A DNA stretch of 64,000 bases. Source: Clitopilus passeckerianus (Eukaryota > Basidiomycota > Agaricomycetes > Agaricales > Entolomataceae). The stretch spans positions 558,001 through 622,000 of the forward strand of contig CALYLX010000008.1 in the NCBI GenBank assembly GCA_944990035.1. Direction: 5' to 3'. Of the stretch, positions 34,520 to 47,208 are shown one piece after another. The notes beneath the pieces were generated by a model, which saw only the letters and a program-made list of their open reading frames with translations, searched no databases and was not told where the DNA came from. How positions within the stretch are numbered: position 1 is the stretch's first letter; every line of letters begins with the position of its first letter. The position numbers and the translations under genes are program-made.

Positions 34520-35949
34520 GGAATCTTGTCGAGGGCAGAACGCCATACTGTCCCCACCCGGGTCTTTAGAAATCAAAAACAATTCGCGTCTGCTGCAATA
34601 TACGTTGACTCTGGGATGTCGCTTGAGTGACATAAAATAGACCTACTGCTATATGCTTTTTTCTCGCGATCTTCTTTCCAGAGGCCTCCTTCTGGTGCTT
34701 CTGAGTTTCTGTCACTTGTATGATTACTAGTATCTTGACATGTACTATGATATATGGCCCATCGTTCCTATGCAATCATATCATATGATAAGTTGAAATT
34801 AAAGTAATAGTTAAGCTTTCTTGGGACTTGGGACCTGCCGGCAGGGTCGTCGGCTCAAGGTCGAGGTTGACGTTTTCTCCTTCTTGCCGGAGTTCCAAAC
34901 GACATTCGTTGTTCTCGACGTCCACCACACACTGCTCATTGGGAGGTCTACATTGCCCGAAGCTGGGGGAGAAAATGGGCATAAGTATAGCTCGACTAGG
35001 CGTCCCCTTGGCCCTTTATCTTGCTGATCCCCCCGCTTTCCCTTTGCTTTCCCTCTGCTTCGACGCGATAGTCCGAGTCAGAGCAAGTTTGTCGATGAAT
35101 CAAGGATTCCCCTACTCAGAGCTGCCACAGGTTTAAGGGGACGGACTCGGCTCTCTGGACTTCTTCGACTACACAGTTAGCAGTTCGGAAATTCGTGACA
35201 GATTTCACAACCAGGTTTCCGCCCAAGAGCGTACCCAAATGACACCGGCCAAGGACGCGGTAATATCGTGTTGCTTCAATTGACGTCACGCGTCGCGACG
35301 CGTCTAGCGGCAGCCGGGTGATGGTCTTCGTCCAGTGTCGCTACCATGAACCTACCCGACGATTCTGAGAATTTTTTTGAAGAATATACAGTCATTGTTC
35401 AGATGACGTACTCTGATCACGATGATATGGGAGATTGAGAACCTCACGGCAGCTGAGAGGACATTCTCGTGGCAGCCAGATGTCGGTCAAGACTGCCTTC
35501 AGATATTCTGTTGTAAGATACTCATGGTTCTGGGGCATTTGATATCGTAATATAGGCAATTTCCCACCGTTAGACTGCAGTGGACAGTCGAAATCAACGC
35601 GCTAACTTCGCTTTGGACAGTGACACCGATTGTTTCTTCTTCATCCGCACTCACGCCGTGATATCATAGTTGCTACGGATGTCCCTGGACGGCTATATAT
35701 GGCATCTGAAAGCACGTTCCCTCCTCTGTCTATAAATCTGGACTGCGCCATTGCTGGTCGGCGCTGAGGCGGTCCATAGGCGTCAAACATCGTGTCGATT
35801 CAGACTTCTGGGACCAAAGGATTATGCGATAAGGCGGGAACCTCGGTGGAAGTCTAAGCACCACTAGGAAACGACAGAAGTCAATATAAAAGATGCGAAA
35901 TGACCGTGTTACGACCATTTTCTCGCAGAATTTTACCTCACGACATTCA
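34520..35949. other. 1.4 kb intergenic, no gene recognised
   Basis: Short overlapping frames on both strands (34776-35136) lack motifs. A perfect CpG-rich palindrome lies at 35288. The rightmost part must hold the promoter of the WSC gene. Confidence 0.45.
35288..35303. repeat. Perfect 16-bp palindrome ACGCGTCGCGACGCGT
   Basis: The sequence equals its own reverse complement and contains ACGCGT twice. Thirteen of its bases recur at 29385. Next to it lies TGACGTCA (35281-35288), a palindromic CRE-type site. Confidence 0.6.
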
Positions 35950-37058
35950 ATGCTTCAAACGGCCTTCGCTCACCTCGCTGCCTTGACCACGGTAGGCCAA
36001 CGTGTTTGTTGCCTTACTGAAGAAGCTATGCTAGCTCCAAATACCCTCTTAGGTTCATGCATCGGCGATCATAGCTCGTGATCCACCTTCAACATATGGG
36101 TCATGGCAGTCTATTGGGTGCTGGGGGTAGGTCTTCATCCAAGTTCAATGGTACTTAAAGATTAGACTCTGAATATGTCTTTGGGCGCTTCTAGAGATAG
36201 CCCCGTGAATCGGACATTGGACTATAATGCTGGCGGCAGCTCTACCCGAACTGTGGAAAATTGTCTCGATGCATGTGCTTCCCTCGGCTTCCCTCTCGGA
36301 GACATCGAATACGCAAGTGAATGTTGTACGAAATATCGCCCTCTCGAACACTGTGTTGTCACTGACCTGGATTCCGATATCGGGTCGTAGACTGTGGGTA
36401 CGGGATCTTGTACAATTATGGCGCCGCAACTACCTGTAACATGGCATGCTCCGGGAATGCGGGTGAAATATGTGGTGGTCCGAACGGGATCAACATCTAT
36501 CAGTATGCCAACACTCCATATACTATTGGACCTGCGTCGTTCGTCAGCAATTACAAAGGATATCATGGTTACTCAAACGACGTCTATGAGGGCTTATGTT
36601 ACCAGTGCGTGATCTTTGAACAGGTTACGGCAGTAGAACTTTGCTCACATCTTTATTCAGGTACGGTTCCTTCAGGTATATTCTGTCTATCTCCACAATT
36701 GGCGTCATACAAACCCTCATACACTTCGGCAGTGGGAACAACCCAAATCTGAGATTCAAACCCGTTCCGAACGTCCCAGAAGAGACCATGACGGTGCAGA
36801 AATGCATCGACGGTTGCCACACTGCGGGATACAGAGTCGCAGGATTAAGGTTTGGCCAAGAGTGCTGTAAGATGATTTCTTAGTTTGAGTGTCCACGTGC
36901 TGACCATTTGGTGATCTAAAGGGTGCGATTATCCTTTCGGGCAACCTTTCAAGGTTCCGATTGGGAACAATTTACCCAATTCAGTCTGCAATATACCCTG
37001 TGCGGGAGATGCAACTGAAGCTTGTGGAGGCTTCAATGTGCTCACATATTATTCCTAA
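35950..37058 (+). CDS. Secreted protein with two WSC domains
   Basis: The first exon MLQTAFAHLAALTT is spliced to VHASA | IIARDPP, giving a clear signal peptide. WSC domain 1 runs WQSIGCWGDSPVNRTLDYN, CLDACASLGFPLGDIEYA, SEC | YCGYGILYNYG, CNMACSGNAGEICGG and INIYQYA. After a short linker (YKGYHGYSNDVYEGLCYQ), domain 2 runs NPNLRFKPVPNVPEE, CIDGCHTAGYRVAGLRFGQE, C | WCDYPFGQPF and CNIPCAGDATEACGG, ending VLTYYS at 37056-37058. Cysteine spacing is kept only if five or more introns are removed, and all joins are in frame. WSC domains are cysteine-rich carbohydrate-binding modules. No enzyme domain or membrane anchor is attached, so a cell-wall-associated role is plausible. Confidence 0.85.
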
Positions 37059-37141
37059 TCGCCTGAGGGAGGTCACAGCCAGGTAAAGGCAAGCATGTAA
37101 ACAGTAAGGTAGTAGCGTATGGTGCATACAAGTACTTTTCG

Positions 37142-39143
37142 TCAGATGTCGCCTGCGGTCCGAGGATGAAATACTACTTTTGCTTTGGGGTTGGGGATAC
37201 AGTTGTTGACGATCCAGAGGTTTGGTGGCTTTTCCCGGTCGACCAATTTGACATCGTAAGACATAACGAGATGTGCAAAAATTGTTTTCAACTCCATCAC
37301 TGCAAAAAACCTTCCAGGGCAAGCGTGCCTCCCATGTCCAAATGCCACGAAATCAGCATGCGTTGAGGTCATGTCTTGTTTTCTCCCATCTTCGAACCGA
37401 TTTACGAAGCGAAAGGGTTGAAACGAGTCTGGATCGGGACCATAGCTATTAGGATCGGAGTGAGCAGCACACGAGGCTACCTGCAAGTGGGTACCCGCTG
37501 GTACGAATGTGCCATCCGAGAACGTAAATGGCTGCCTTGCTATGCGATCCATCTGAACTGGAGAATTTTGACGCGTTAGTGGGTGAGAACGTGGTCATAG
37601 TAAAAATACTACTTACGACATGATAAGGGATTGAGCCTTTGCGTCTCTCGAATGAAACTATCGACCTTCACCATCTTTGAAAGAGCCGTGTAGTTCCACT
37701 GGCCCTCCGAGTCTACGGCCTTAAGGATATCCTCGCGAAGCGCCTCTGAGTATTCAGGATATGTTGCAAGGTAAAACACCGCATGGGTTAGCGCCTGTGT
37801 AGGGTATCGTCAGTCCAGTGCAGACGAAATGATGGGAGTAGAAGTACCATGCTGGTGGTGTGAATAGCCGCGGTGTTTATCATGAGAATCCTAGAGCTTA
37901 GATTCTGAGCTAATTTTTCATCGCCTTGGGCGTTTTCCATTAGCCACGACAAAAGATCGTCCTTCATATGCGGTGAGTATAGTTAAGCATGGGTTCCTAC
38001 CCAAAAGACAGACGTACCGATTTTTCTGCTCCTGTTGCGTGGATCTGGTGACTCCGATTCTCAAGGGTTGGCTGCAAATACAAATGTGCCCTTTTCACAG
38101 AGGCTCTGACGCTGGACAGCAGATAGGCAACCGTTCTGTGTGACAGAAAACTCGTTAACGGGCAGGCAGGAAGAGTAGGTAAATAAATACTCACGGGCGC
38201 ATCGTTGACGGCAGTAAAAATAAGAACTGAGATGCCTTGGCCAAAGTGACCGTGAACTGAAGATTGAGGCTGACAAACTTGGAATCCCGGCCTTTGCAGA
38301 ATATAACCTCAGTCTAGAGCTCTATATTTATTTGGTGGCACTCACAGAGAGGGAGGCCCACGAACAATCGGTTGCTGGAGCGACATATGATAGGTTTGAC
38401 TGTGTCAAGCACAGGGAGGGCTGGATGGGGAATACTCATGTTAGTAAATTTTTAAAGTGCAGAAATTGATAGCGACGTACCACCACCGTCCTGCGGAATG
38501 ACATCCTTGAACGATTTCACGACTTCATCGTGAAGGATGGGAAATAACTCTGGGAGGCCCCTCGTCAAGTGGTTCCGGATGATGGGAACATGGTAGGGAT
38601 TCTCCAGTATGTGAGATCCTAGAGTGTACTTCATCTGGAGAAACTAGAAAATGCACGCATCAACTGACGAACTGCCGCAAATTAACAGAGCAACCGACCT
38701 CGGTCAACGCATCTGAGAACGACAGAACATCTTCATGAGCCCTCCGAAGGTCCTCTACAAGTTGGGGGGTATGTACGATTACAGTCCATCCGGTCAACTT
38801 TGGAATGCGGAAAATGGTCGAGGAATACTACCTCCGAGTTTCAGCGAATAGCTAAGGTGGATAACAATGTAGTGGGGCGAACCTGCTCACATCCCTCCAT
38901 GACAACATCGCGAGCGTTGAACAAAAATCGAATCCAAGTGAAAAAGGACCAGACAGGAGACGGAGAGCCTAAAGTCGGTATATGATCGAGCTAAAGGGTA
39001 AAAAATGCGTTCGTGAATCACCGACCACTATCAGATTCGATTAAACTAGGCCTCACCTTTCGGTCTCGAGTTCTTTGGCCATAGCAGCTTATTAAAACGA
39101 TCACTATCCCTAAGACCAAGGATGCAGTGCTACAGAGCACCAT
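37142..39143 (-). CDS. Cytochrome P450, ent-kaurene oxidase/CYP512-like type
   Basis: This P450 is unrelated in detail to the tandem pair at the left. The N-terminal anchor MVLCSTASLVLGIVIVLIS is followed by an intron and IPTLGSPSPVWSFFTWI. Other blocks are MKYTLGSHILENPYHV, the I-helix AAIHTTSMALTHAVFYLA (His where many P450s have an acid, normal for this clade), the ExxR motif FIRETQRLNPLS and DRIARQPFTFSDG. The haem loop FVAFGHGRHACPGRFFA lies at about 37310. The stop is at 37142-37144, 84 bases from the stop of the convergent WSC gene. About seven introns are needed. Mushroom P450s of this kind often act on terpenoids, but there is no terpene synthase here. A TATATAT stretch at about 39198 suits the promoter. 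Confidence 0.88.
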
Positions 39144-39656
39144 GTTGGTGACAGATTTTTGTCAGATCTTCTGCACATTGGACTGTTGCGCATGATATAT
39201 ATGTATTCAGCTGCTTGTGGCGGCCTGACTGACAGGTTGCAGGGCTATTAAAAGGGCGATCAATGTTTTGTGGTCGTGGTAGTACCGTCAGGTAATCCTT
39301 GCCTTTTTTATCGTTCCTGTCACTATGTGGGTGTTCTTGATCCCCGTTGGAAAGTCATTCAAATAGTTCAAATGAGCGGCGTGCGCACGATGTGTGTTGT
39401 CGCTACTCAAAAAAGACGCGAGTAGTAGTACAAAATAGGTATATCCCAACGAAGTAGACTTAGATAGTAGCAATTCAGCTAAATGGGGTGGTGACCGGCG
39501 CAGGCAACTGGGAAATATCCGAATTTAACCCAGATCCCTGGAAGGAACGGCAAGCAACCCAGCCTCCCTTCTTTTTAATTATGTGAATCCGTGCCCTCGG
39601 GCTCAGCCTCGCTCGAGGTCTCGATGTCTGTAATCGCTTCCCTTGATCACAATCAG
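39144..39656. other. Intergenic between P450-3 and the BRPF/Nto1-like gene
   Basis: This holds the P450 promoter and the 3' end region of the chromatin gene. No other gene is visible. Confidence 0.4.
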
Positions 39657-42600
39657 TCAGTTTTGACAAGCCAGAAGGGTGCGCGGGACTGCGTACTGAT
39701 ACGCCCGATGGCAGTCATCGCGCTGGCCTTGGCTCTTCCACTTCTGATGAGGAGAAGCTTTGGCTAGCATGGCCTCATCGAAAGCTGGATATGTGTAAGT
39801 CAAACCGAAAAGGCATGCATTGAATCTCGCTTACATTTGTCCTCGCCTAACATCCTCAAGTTCTCTGCTAAGAGTAACTCCCTGGAAGGACATGAGGGGT
39901 ATGAATGTAGAAGGGATGATTAAGACCGACCAGGATTTTGTCTTGTCAAAGAATTGGAGGAAATAGCGGACGGAGCCAGGTTTATCCTTTGCCCGTAGCC
40001 TCTTTGCCGTCTGGATCACATTTAGGGGTACTTTGAGATCGTCCTCGTCAAAAATGGAAGCGGGCCACCACGGATAGGTGTCTGGACAGGAGTATCACAA
40101 AACTGTGGACAATGTTTGAAATCGTGAGGAACTCACTGCTCTTTGCCCACACTAGAACGAAGTCAAAAAAAAAAAGATTAATTATGGTGTTTCAAGCAGC
40201 CAGAGGGGATTCACTGACCGAGTGTCCCGTGGACCAATTCAACGCCTTCGCTTGGTTCTCCCGTTTTCATCTGGGGATAAGGTACGGTGCGTTTCTTGGT
40301 GAACCTTGAGGAAACAGGGCGCTTGGGGGCTTTCGGGCTGTTTGTGTCACTGAGGTCGCTGGCTTCCGACCTGTCACCCTCCCGCGGCTCTTTGAGGCTG
40401 GTGCGTGGAGGCACCGGAGCCACGTCCGATAGAGTACCTGGCCCATCCGACGGTCCTGCATTAGACGTTCCTTCTTGCGTAGTCAACTGACGTTCAACCT
40501 TCCGTCGCAGTGCTTTCTCTCGTCGAATAGCCGGCGTATCCAGTTCCTCTACAACGACCGTACCGTTTTCCATGGTGACAAGTTGCACACGTGGTGGAAG
40601 AAACGTCGAACGGCCGAGGGTGGATTCAGGGGGCTGAGTGGTACGGCTCCGGATAGCTTCGCGGCTTGAAGGCGGCTTTGCGGAAGATTCCAACGCAGGT
40701 TCGTTTGCGGGGGCAGAAGGTTTATCGAAATGTATCAAGGGTTGATGCTCTTCCAGCTGAGCATGCTCTTCATTCACTGTTCCTGCAGTTATATCTGCGT
40801 CATCGTCCGGTTCTTTGTCTGAAGACATGCCATAGCCCCCTTGATCGTCAGGAACCCACCCCTCATTATCGGTTATTCGCGATGGACCGGGTTCTAAGAA
40901 TTTCAAATATGAGCATGTTACGCGAAAGAATAGAAAAGTATGGCTCGCACCTATGCGCGAGCGTTTCTTCGGTCTAGGCACAGAACCAGCCCTATCCACT
41001 GGCGCACGGTTGTGTCGCTTCGAATCAGGGGGCAGAATCCAGCCTTTGTCGAACAATTTGAATGACTTTTGGTTGTCAACCTCTTCAACGAGAGGTACCA
41101 AGCCTTGGACATTCCCAGATAGCTGTTTCTTGCGGAAAAGAGGTTTCTTAACCTCTGGTTGGCTGATAGTCTCCAGTACGGCCTCAGGTTCAATCGGAGG
41201 TCCGGTGGGAGCAGCCGCCTCCTTTTCCCTGGCAGCCTTCCGAGCTTCCCTCTTTGCCTTAGGAGCCGACCGTTGCTTAGGTTGCGGTGTCCGAGTGGGT
41301 CTGTCTTTGGTAAATTCGATGTTGAACAGAGATTGAAGAGGGTTATCTCCTATGACAACGGGCATGCCCGACTCGATCGCCTCCTTGGAGAACAACAGTT
41401 CAAGGGTCTTAATTGAAGGCTCAAAGTCGCCAACTAGGGCTGGTGCTCGAGACGTGGATGGCTCCTGAGGGGGTAGGTGCTGCGCTCCGGGGGAGCTTTC
41501 GGGTGGAGGCTGCTTATCAACAGCCTCGTAGAGCTTGGCAAAGATGGGCTCGAGTGCACCCTGTATCTTGATCGCAGCTCTCCCAAATACCGTTCCCGGC
41601 TTGTTGTATAGAATCGCGTTGTCGATGACTAGGTCAATGTCGGCCTATCATGGATGATCAGCTGTCAGAAGTTCAGGGAATTCCGAAATGACATACCTTG
41701 AAAGTTTCGATATCCCAATACTCATGCCTATTGAGTTTCGCCTCGATCATTGACCAGCACATCGGGTGTTGAATGATGTCAAAGTAGTCTGGGACTGCAA
41801 GTTTGTTGACGGGGTTGAGGAAGTGATCACGATTGTCCAAGCTGTGACAGCATTAGCACCCGCGTTGTTGAAGAGATAGAGTGTCTATTACCTTTTCACT
41901 TTGAAAAATGCATCCCAGAGAGCTCTCTCGCGAGAAAGTAAGAAATCATCCAGAACCGCTTCAATTACCCGTGCTTGCTCAAGTTTGATCCTTTCGCGTT
42001 GCGTGATGTGCCAGCTGGTTTCTTTGAGCCGTACAAGGTCATTCAGCAGGCGATGCATTTGCTGTAAGAACATCCATCAACAACAGATATTCCTTGAACA
42101 AACAAACTGGAACTTACATCAAGCTTCATCCTTTGTTCTTCCTCAGTCTGAATCTTCCCACTTGCAGAGGCAGTCCAGGGTTCCAGATGCAACCGCTTCA
42201 ATAGCGGCGCTCCTCTCCTCTTCTCGCGCTTCAAGCTCCAGTACCGGCAGATCATTTGGATCGTCTCGATATGCTTCCGCATTTTAACCTTCTGGGTGTA
42301 TGCGTGAATATTATTGACGATGATAGCTGGAACTATCGGCGGTCCCGGTTTATAGCCTTTGGTGTAGGCTCGCGCGGATTTGGAGCTCTTTCCAGCATGT
42401 CCTGGATTCTGCTCTTCCTCGGCTTCTTCTGCTGCAATGGCTGCATCACGAGCTTCAGCTTGTTCCCTCTAATGATGACGGATGAGTATCAAACTACACT
42501 CAAAGGGGCAAAGCGAACTTACAGGCAAGTGTCGTTCACAGTAGCATGTGAGAGCCGCAGGTTCTGTTCCGTGGGCAGATTTCATCGCAGACAGTAACCT

Positions 42601-43790
42601 CTCTTTCCGAGCACAGGTAACGTGAAATGCAAGGAAGCAGGAGGTCTTCGCGCATTGGATACATGCTCCCTCCTTGACTCGGCAAATACTGCAGTTCTGT
42701 GCTTCGATTCAGTCACGATTTATCGGAGAGTGCAATCAACACGAACCAGTTTCCACCGCTGTTTTGAGATCCTCTCGACACCAGTGATGGGTTCCATAAA
42801 TACTTCGTTTGCGACTCTTGTCTCTGGCACCCATATAGCACAAAGAAGATGGACCCAGTCACCGTTCGTAGTTTGCTTGAATGCGCCACCCTCATTTGGG
42901 CACAATAGACAAGACTATGCCAGGGTGTCAACTAGTGTTAAAAGTGCAAAACGATAACCTCATACCACAGGGCTGTCTGGTGCGACTGTGCATTTTCTGC
43001 AAAGCCACTGGCCTTCAGGGATGTAAGGAATACCGTAGCAATCTAGCTCCGAAATGTCAGACGAGAATATGAGGAGTACACGGCTTGTTACCTTGATGGA
43101 CCGCAAGATTGCACTCATCGCAAAAAACGATAGCATTGCTATTCTCGCCTTCGGAGTCGTCGCAAATAGCGCAGGTAGAATCCTCGGATGGCAGGGCAAA
43201 GTCAGGCTTCGGTATGTTTTTGGTCTGAAAGCACATCAGGGATGTTCCGCAACCGAAGCTGATAAAAACTCACCAAGTTAAACCACTCTTTCTCAAGTCT
43301 ATCCATGATGATTTCGAAAACCTCAAAGGTAATTTGATCATAGCCGGAGGTCGAGGTTCGGTCTTTGTTGACTAGATCTAACCATTCCCTGTCTGCGAGC
43401 AGCGTTTAGCCTATAGAACCGCAGGGGCTTGAGCACGCCTACCTTGCTCATCCATATCATATTCTACCTGTACAGCAAGTTCGCTTTCCAGTGGTTCTGC
43501 AACAGCATCAAACAGCTAGCTTCCAGATGAAAGCTTTATCTGACTCACCAATATGTTGCATATATGATTCCGGTCGAGTAAACTCAGAGTCGTCGGCAAC
43601 TGTGAAGAGACCATTCAGTACAGCCCGGATTGAGTAAGGAGTAAGGAGGCTACCCACACCCATAACCGTACAAAACCTTCGACATCTTTGTATCCCTCGC
43701 GTGCGCCATAACATCTTCTACTTTCTCGAAAGATACTACCGGCAGATTGGATGCTGCAGGTAGCGCCGGAGTGCCGCCATGGCGGACCAT
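39657..43790 (-). CDS. BRPF/Nto1-type chromatin reader: PHD-zinc knuckle-PHD, bromodomain, PWWP
   Basis: This nuclear scaffold subunit resembles those of MYST histone acetyltransferase complexes (NuA3-like), about 1,100 residues. The start [17 protein letters not shown] precedes the EPL1-like region [12 protein letters not shown] | [21 protein letters not shown]1 has [19 protein letters not shown] and [17 protein letters not shown]. The knuckle and extended PHD2 have [41 protein letters not shown] and [14 protein letters not shown]. After a helical region, the bromodomain reads [11 protein letters not shown] ... [12 protein letters not shown] with the acetyl-lysine Asn. A disordered basic and Ser/Pro-rich stretch follows. 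A PWWP domain ([26 protein letters not shown] | [14 protein letters not shown]) closes the protein at 39657-39659. About 15 introns are inferred. It reads H3 tails and targets acetylation. Confidence 0.93.
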
Positions 43791-44157
43791 GGCTTATCAA
43801 GGAACTTCAGTAAACGAGCGCGTACGTGTAGCCAGAAATCAAGAGCCTTCTCGCGGAGGTACCAACTAACACGAAGGCAAACGACGCCGCACAGACTGTA
43901 GCTGTTGTGGTAGCTTACTGCCGAAATGACGATGAGCTCGAGGTTTAATGAGGCGTGGGAACGTTCTCTCATCGCCATCAACAGTGAAGACCACGCGTTT
44001 GTCAGCGTCCAGGCTTTTTCCAAGCTGGCTCTGAGCCTGGTATCAATTTTACCCATGACTATTGCAGTTCCGTAAAGTTCTAGCGTATTGCGTGTACTAT
44101 ACAATCATGTCGGTTATCTGGATATGAGGGGGTTCATAATCAAAGTTCTCAGAAATA
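43791..44157. other. Intergenic between the calpain stop and the BRPF start
   Basis: This is 367 bases with one minus-strand frame of about 120 codons (to 44104) that has no recognisable motif. It probably contains the BRPF promoter. Confidence 0.4.
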
Positions 44158-47100
44158 TCAAATGGATGCCTTCAAAGCCAAACCGTCGAAGTTAATCTTC
44201 ATCTCATGCCTCAACTGACCACAAATCTTCGCAGGAGCGTCCTTCCGAGTGTAGACCCTGAGGCCTAAGGTGACCCGGTTCTTGTCGTTCTCGTCATCAG
44301 GTTTCTTGGCTGGGTCAGGCAGAGGGATCCCACCTGGTAACACCATGACCTGTGGCCCTAGTGAACCTCCTGCGATCGGGTTAACCAGGACCTGTGGTCC
44401 CGGTGGGCCACTGGTAAGTGTTGTGCTGCTCGCATGTGAGGTAGAATCACTGTCACTGTCAGATTCATCCGACGATGAATCGCTGGAGTCGCTAGACTCA
44501 TGACGCCGTTTCTTGCTAGATTTCTTCTCCTTCTTCTTCTTCTCCTTCTTGCTGGCCTTCTTACTCTTCTTGTCTTTCTTCTTTTCTTCTTTCCCCTCCG
44601 CCTCACCCTGCTCCTTGTCCTCCTTTCCGCCCTTCTTCTCCGCTTCCTCGTCCTTTTTATCTTCATTCCCTCCCTTCTCCTCTTCCTCCACACATTTTAT
44701 TTCTTTGTCGTCCTTCTTCTCCTCTTCTTTGACATCCTCTGTCTTCACCGCAGTTTCATCTTTCTGAGCGTCACCCTCTTTCTTCGCCCCTGCCTCCTTC
44801 TCAACCTCCTTGGAGTCCTTGCCCTCTACCACTCCCTTCGCTTCATCAGTCTTATCAGTGGCTCCTTGAGCATCATCTTTCTTCTCCCCCTCTTTCTTAC
44901 TCTCCTTATAGCCTTCCACTTTCTTCAGTCCTTCCATCTCCTTCTGGAGGGTCGCTGCTGCCGCTTTAGCCTTCTCTTCCAGCTCGCCGATGTCTTGTCC
45001 GGCCAGGACTGACAACGGAATCGGGATGTATTGCGCGTCCTTCCTATTGAAGATGATGCTGGTTAGTATACCAACGGGCTTGAATGTTCTCAAGACCTAC
45101 TCCTTGTCCGCGTCTAAGAAGCCATGAATCAGCGAATGAAGAATGAAGTTGGTATCATATGTACTCACTCATTGCGATTGCATGGCTCCTCGCCCGTTCA
45201 GTAAGAACGCGAGCATTATATCGTGGTTGGTTCAAAAGGTCGTCATCGGGCTTGGTCATATTGAAAGGGACATCCTATAAAAAATGTAGTCCAAGGAGAC
45301 CAAGACGAAGTCATAAACGTACCAATGGACTGGGTATAGGAACAGGCATAGGCACAGGCGCATCCGACTTGACAATTGTTCTATCCATGCGGACATGCAC
45401 AACGTATATGCCAGCGTCGAGTTCCACTTCCGCGTTTACGCTTCGTGCTCCATACCGGGAGGGAGCGGAGTAGCTGACGGGCTCTATGTCTCCTTTCTTG
45501 TAAACGATGAAGTCGAATGTCCATTCAATCTTATCGTCAAGAGTCTTGTAATAGCGGTTGTCGAGTTGAGAAAGGACGATGATGGAGGATGTCGAGGCTG
45601 GGACCTCGATGGTAACTGCGAATCAGGTCAGTTGTGAACTCGGAGATAAAACCGGAGGCAGACTCACAAGAAACATCGCCGAAACTCCAAGGAGCTGGGA
45701 AAGGACGAACAGTGACATCGAGCCACTGGGAAGACATGACCCAAGAATCATCAAAGAGTCGAATTCTTTCAATATCCTGCCAGTTCTCAAGGAAATCATT
45801 GTCTGAAAGAGGTCAATTAGAAGGTTTCTCCAATGAGTGATAAAGTGATACGCACACTCCATCACAAATTGCCCATCGTCTCCAAAACTATGCCCAAGCA
45901 CCTCCAATCCGGGAAGCCACTCCTTCGTCCACTCCTTAGATCCATCCGACCACCTCCCAGTCCACTCAGACTTCCCCCATGGATTGCGAATAATAACAAA
46001 TCGCTTATCCTTGTATTCCACCGCGCGTAAGACTGAGTAGGCATGCCCACCAATCAGGCCATTAACCCGAATGTCCCAGTCACCACTTCGAGCACTGTCG
46101 AGCTCGTCGAAGCTGCAGCCGAACAGGCGGTCACGGTTTGTTTGGAGAAGTTCTTCTTGCCAGAAGCGATCCTTGTCGAAGATGTCCTTGGTTAAGATAT
46201 AGGTGCTGACTCCTCTGGAGAAGGGTTTGATCAGTGTTCTTTAAATTGAGCATTGGCTGAGCAACGTACCCAGTAAGGTCCTCAACACCTTCCCCGTGCC
46301 ACCCTCCGCTCAAAGCTGCGAAGTTTCCGTGTACCTTAGCATAGGCTTTCTCGACGAGAGGCACCCAGGTTTCTCCCTGAGTACCAGATCGGGCGAATAG
46401 TAGACCCTTGCCGGATTTCCTAGCGGATTTGTTGTAGGCGTCTTTATCGTGATGATATAGGGCCTTTTCCGAGGAGGAAAGTTCTTCAAACTTGGGAATT
46501 GATGTGAATAGAAGACTAGACAACCAATCGGTCAATAAATTGCAGAAATGTGAGTACTCATGTTGATACTCACTCATCAATAACAACGTGAACCCATGCC
46601 GAGTCCCTGAAGAATATGAAGCCATATACGCCAACTTGTTCGTCACGCTGAACGAGGATGGTCAGACATTGGAGACCGATAAGGATTACGAACTTACAGC
46701 TACACAAAACTTCTCCACGAGTCCCTCCGCCGAAGTCAGAGTGGCCAGTGCAGACAAGAACCAGCAGTCGCCTAGTTTGCCTTGTTGGATATCGTTGGAA
46801 TCAACACCGTCGATATAGAATGCTGGTTTATCGAACAGCTGCGTAACCCGCAGAACATCGATAGGGTCAAAGTACTCAGGGGATCCTGGTTTGCCGCTCC
46901 CGTATAAACATCGCTCCCTATCCATTTCAAGGTCGAATTCGATATCTCTTTACAATAATCAGTATTTATGGCGGTGGGATACATGAGCTTGTTCACCTAA
47001 ACTTCCGATTCCTGAGGCGACAGTTCTGAGCGATGGTTTTCACTCGTGCTTTGCATTCCGCAACGGCTTTATCGAATTCTTCAGTTACGAGGAGGCCTGT

Positions 47101-47208
47101 ATGCCTCGATTCTTGCGTAAAATGGGCCTTCTTGGTGGACTCCTCGTCTTGATGACCATGTTTCTGTTTTCGCCTCGCTGCCCGGCTTTTGGGATTGTGG
47201 TGAGTCAT
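44158..47208 (-). CDS. Calpain-family cysteine protease with long Lys/Glu-rich C-terminal region
   Basis: This calcium-dependent-type papain-fold protease of about 880 residues has an intact triad. Cys is in QQGKLGDCWFLSAL (about 46770), His in GLIGGHAYSVLRAVEY (about 46040) and Asn in VIIRNPWGKSEWTG (about 46000). The N-terminus MTHHNPKSRAARRKQK is basic. A C2-like beta-sandwich part follows (PWSFGDVS, IIVLSQLDNRYYK, ELDAGIYVVHVRMDR). After it, residues encoded at about 44500-44950 are almost only K, E, D, G and A, ending in a KKKRR-type run and a Ser/Asp block (SSDSSDSSSDESDSDSDS). The frame ends LRHEMKINFDGLALKASI at 44158-44160. The ATG at 47208 is the first of the frame. Basidiomycete calpains are little studied. 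The charged block may direct nuclear or RNA-granule localisation. Confidence 0.92.

Noticed and set aside
42256..42957. Plus-strand frames of 111-113 codons inside the BRPF gene
   Set aside because: Antisense shadows of conserved PHD and linker exons.
43736..44104. Minus-strand frame of 122 codons between calpain and BRPF genes
   Set aside because: The upper part lies before the BRPF start but does not extend its conserved N-terminus; no motif seen.
44500..45012. Plus-strand frame of 170 codons made of Leu, Phe and Ser
   Set aside because: It is the antisense shadow of the Lys/Glu-rich calpain segment; the composition comes from the opposite strand.
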